NCBI GenBank assembly: GCA_030268105.1
Contig: BSDZ01000078.1
Location: 4,565,001 to 4,629,000 of the forward strand
Length of the DNA: 64,000 bases
Origin: Volvox africanus
Lineage: Eukaryota; Chlorophyta; Chlorophyceae; Chlamydomonadales; Volvocaceae
Reading direction: 5' to 3'
Below, piece by piece: positions 63,161 to 64,000 of this stretch. The position numbers and the translations under genes were made by a program. The notes beneath the pieces are model-generated. The model was not told the origin of the DNA and did not search any database. It saw only the letters and a program-made list of their open reading frames with translations. The first letter of the stretch is position 1, and each line of letters begins with the position of its first letter.

Positions 63161-63560
63161 GTGAGGCACGAGGGTGGGGCGGGCTGGGACGGGAGGGGGA
63201 TATTCGGCTGGGTGTGAGCGGGGAGAGGGGCAATGAAGTGAGATGGCAAATACCCAACGCGTCAGGAATACGGAGTACGGAGAGTAGTGCAGGGATAGGG
63301 ATGCAGCATTGTGGGCCTGGGGGATCAGTCAGCCGGGCGAGGAGCTGGGAGGTGTTCGGCGGCCAAGGGGGGGGCGCCGTGAGGAAACGATGCATACACA
63401 TACACATACACATACATATATCTATTTTACATACATATACATATATTTAAATAAATACCCCTTGTGCTGTGGTTCGGCCCGGTGGTCAGGGCCCCCGGTG
63501 CTTGTCCCTTCAGGGAAAGTCGCCCACCCATATCTACATATCTACATATCTACATATTGT
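63161..63560. other. Intronic or intergenic sequence after the last visible PA200 exon
   Basis: No further PA200 exon is recognisable. The stretch includes a CATACA repeat near 63395-63430 and, at 63471-63525, a copy of the dispersed repeat seen at 44.9-45.1 kb (GGTGCTTGTCC, AGGGAAAGTCG). Confidence 0.55.
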
Positions 63561-64000
63561 ATAATATAATATAATATAATATAATATAATATTATATTAT
63601 ATTATATTATATTATATTATATTATATTATATTATATTATATTATATTATATTATATTATATTATATTATATTATATTATATTATATTATATTATATTAT
63701 ATTATATTATATTATATTATATTATATTATATTATATTATATTATATTATATTATATTATATTATATTATATTATATTATATTATATTATATTATATTAT
63801 ATTATATTATATTATATTATATTATATTATATTATATTATATTATATTATATTATATTATATTATATTATATTATATTATATTATATTATATTATATTAT
63901 ATTATATTATATTATATTATATTATATTATATTATATTATATTATATTATATTATATTATATTATATTATATTATATTATATTATATTATATTATATTAT
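63561..64000. repeat. (ATAAT)6 then (ATTAT)82 satellite
   Basis: Six copies of ATAAT (63561-63590) switch at one point to ATTAT, its reverse complement, which continues as 82 uninterrupted copies to the window end. Length beyond the window is unknown; perfect identity could partly reflect assembly. Confidence 0.98.

Overview
This window is nuclear DNA from an intron-rich eukaryote, most likely a chlamydomonadalean (volvocine-type) green alga. The evidence is moderately GC-rich genes with short GT-AG introns, Ala/Gly/Gln/Pro homopolymer-rich proteins, RWP-RK and BTB-BACK genes, TGTAA motifs downstream of several stop codons (the usual green-algal poly(A) signal), and intergenic DNA crowded with microsatellites. 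The gene models below were built by hand from splice signals and reading-phase agreement; no homology search was run.

Left part (1-31 kb, gene dense). Minus strand: a two-exon BTB-BACK protein (4820-1877) and a coiled-coil, golgin-like protein (13294-7515). Plus strand: a seven-exon BCNT/CFDP1/Swc5-type chromatin-remodelling subunit (14513-17505) and a nine-exon protein with a C-terminal MYND zinc finger (19362-23564). The last intron of the MYND gene holds an antisense, intron-containing tRNA-Leu(CAA) gene. Convergent to it is a nine-exon minus-strand gene (30640-25737) of about 736 residues that I do not recognise, although every exon phase agrees.

Middle part (31-55 kb, gene poor). About 24 kb of AT-richer DNA holds long microsatellites, tracts of palindromic tetranucleotides (ACGT, CTAG, CATG), a short terminal-inverted-repeat element in two good copies and one eroded copy, and a possible LINE remnant. 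Within it lie two minus-strand RWP-RK family genes about 12 kb apart. The one at 51758-48081 has a complete RWP-RK domain. The one at 37692-35692 has the helical half of the domain but no RWPxRK signature. The two share a short N-terminal motif pair, so they look like paralogues that diverged in their DNA-contact region.

Right part (55.7-63.2 kb). The 5' portion of a proteasome activator PA200/Blm10 gene runs off the window: 12 exons encoding about 961 residues, all in phase. Several of its introns carry very long polypyrimidine tracts. The window ends in an (ATAAT)6/(ATTAT)82 satellite whose two arms are reverse complements.

No operon-like logic links the genes. They are independent housekeeping and regulatory loci: protein turnover, H2A.Z remodelling, transcription factors and a putative Golgi coiled-coil protein.
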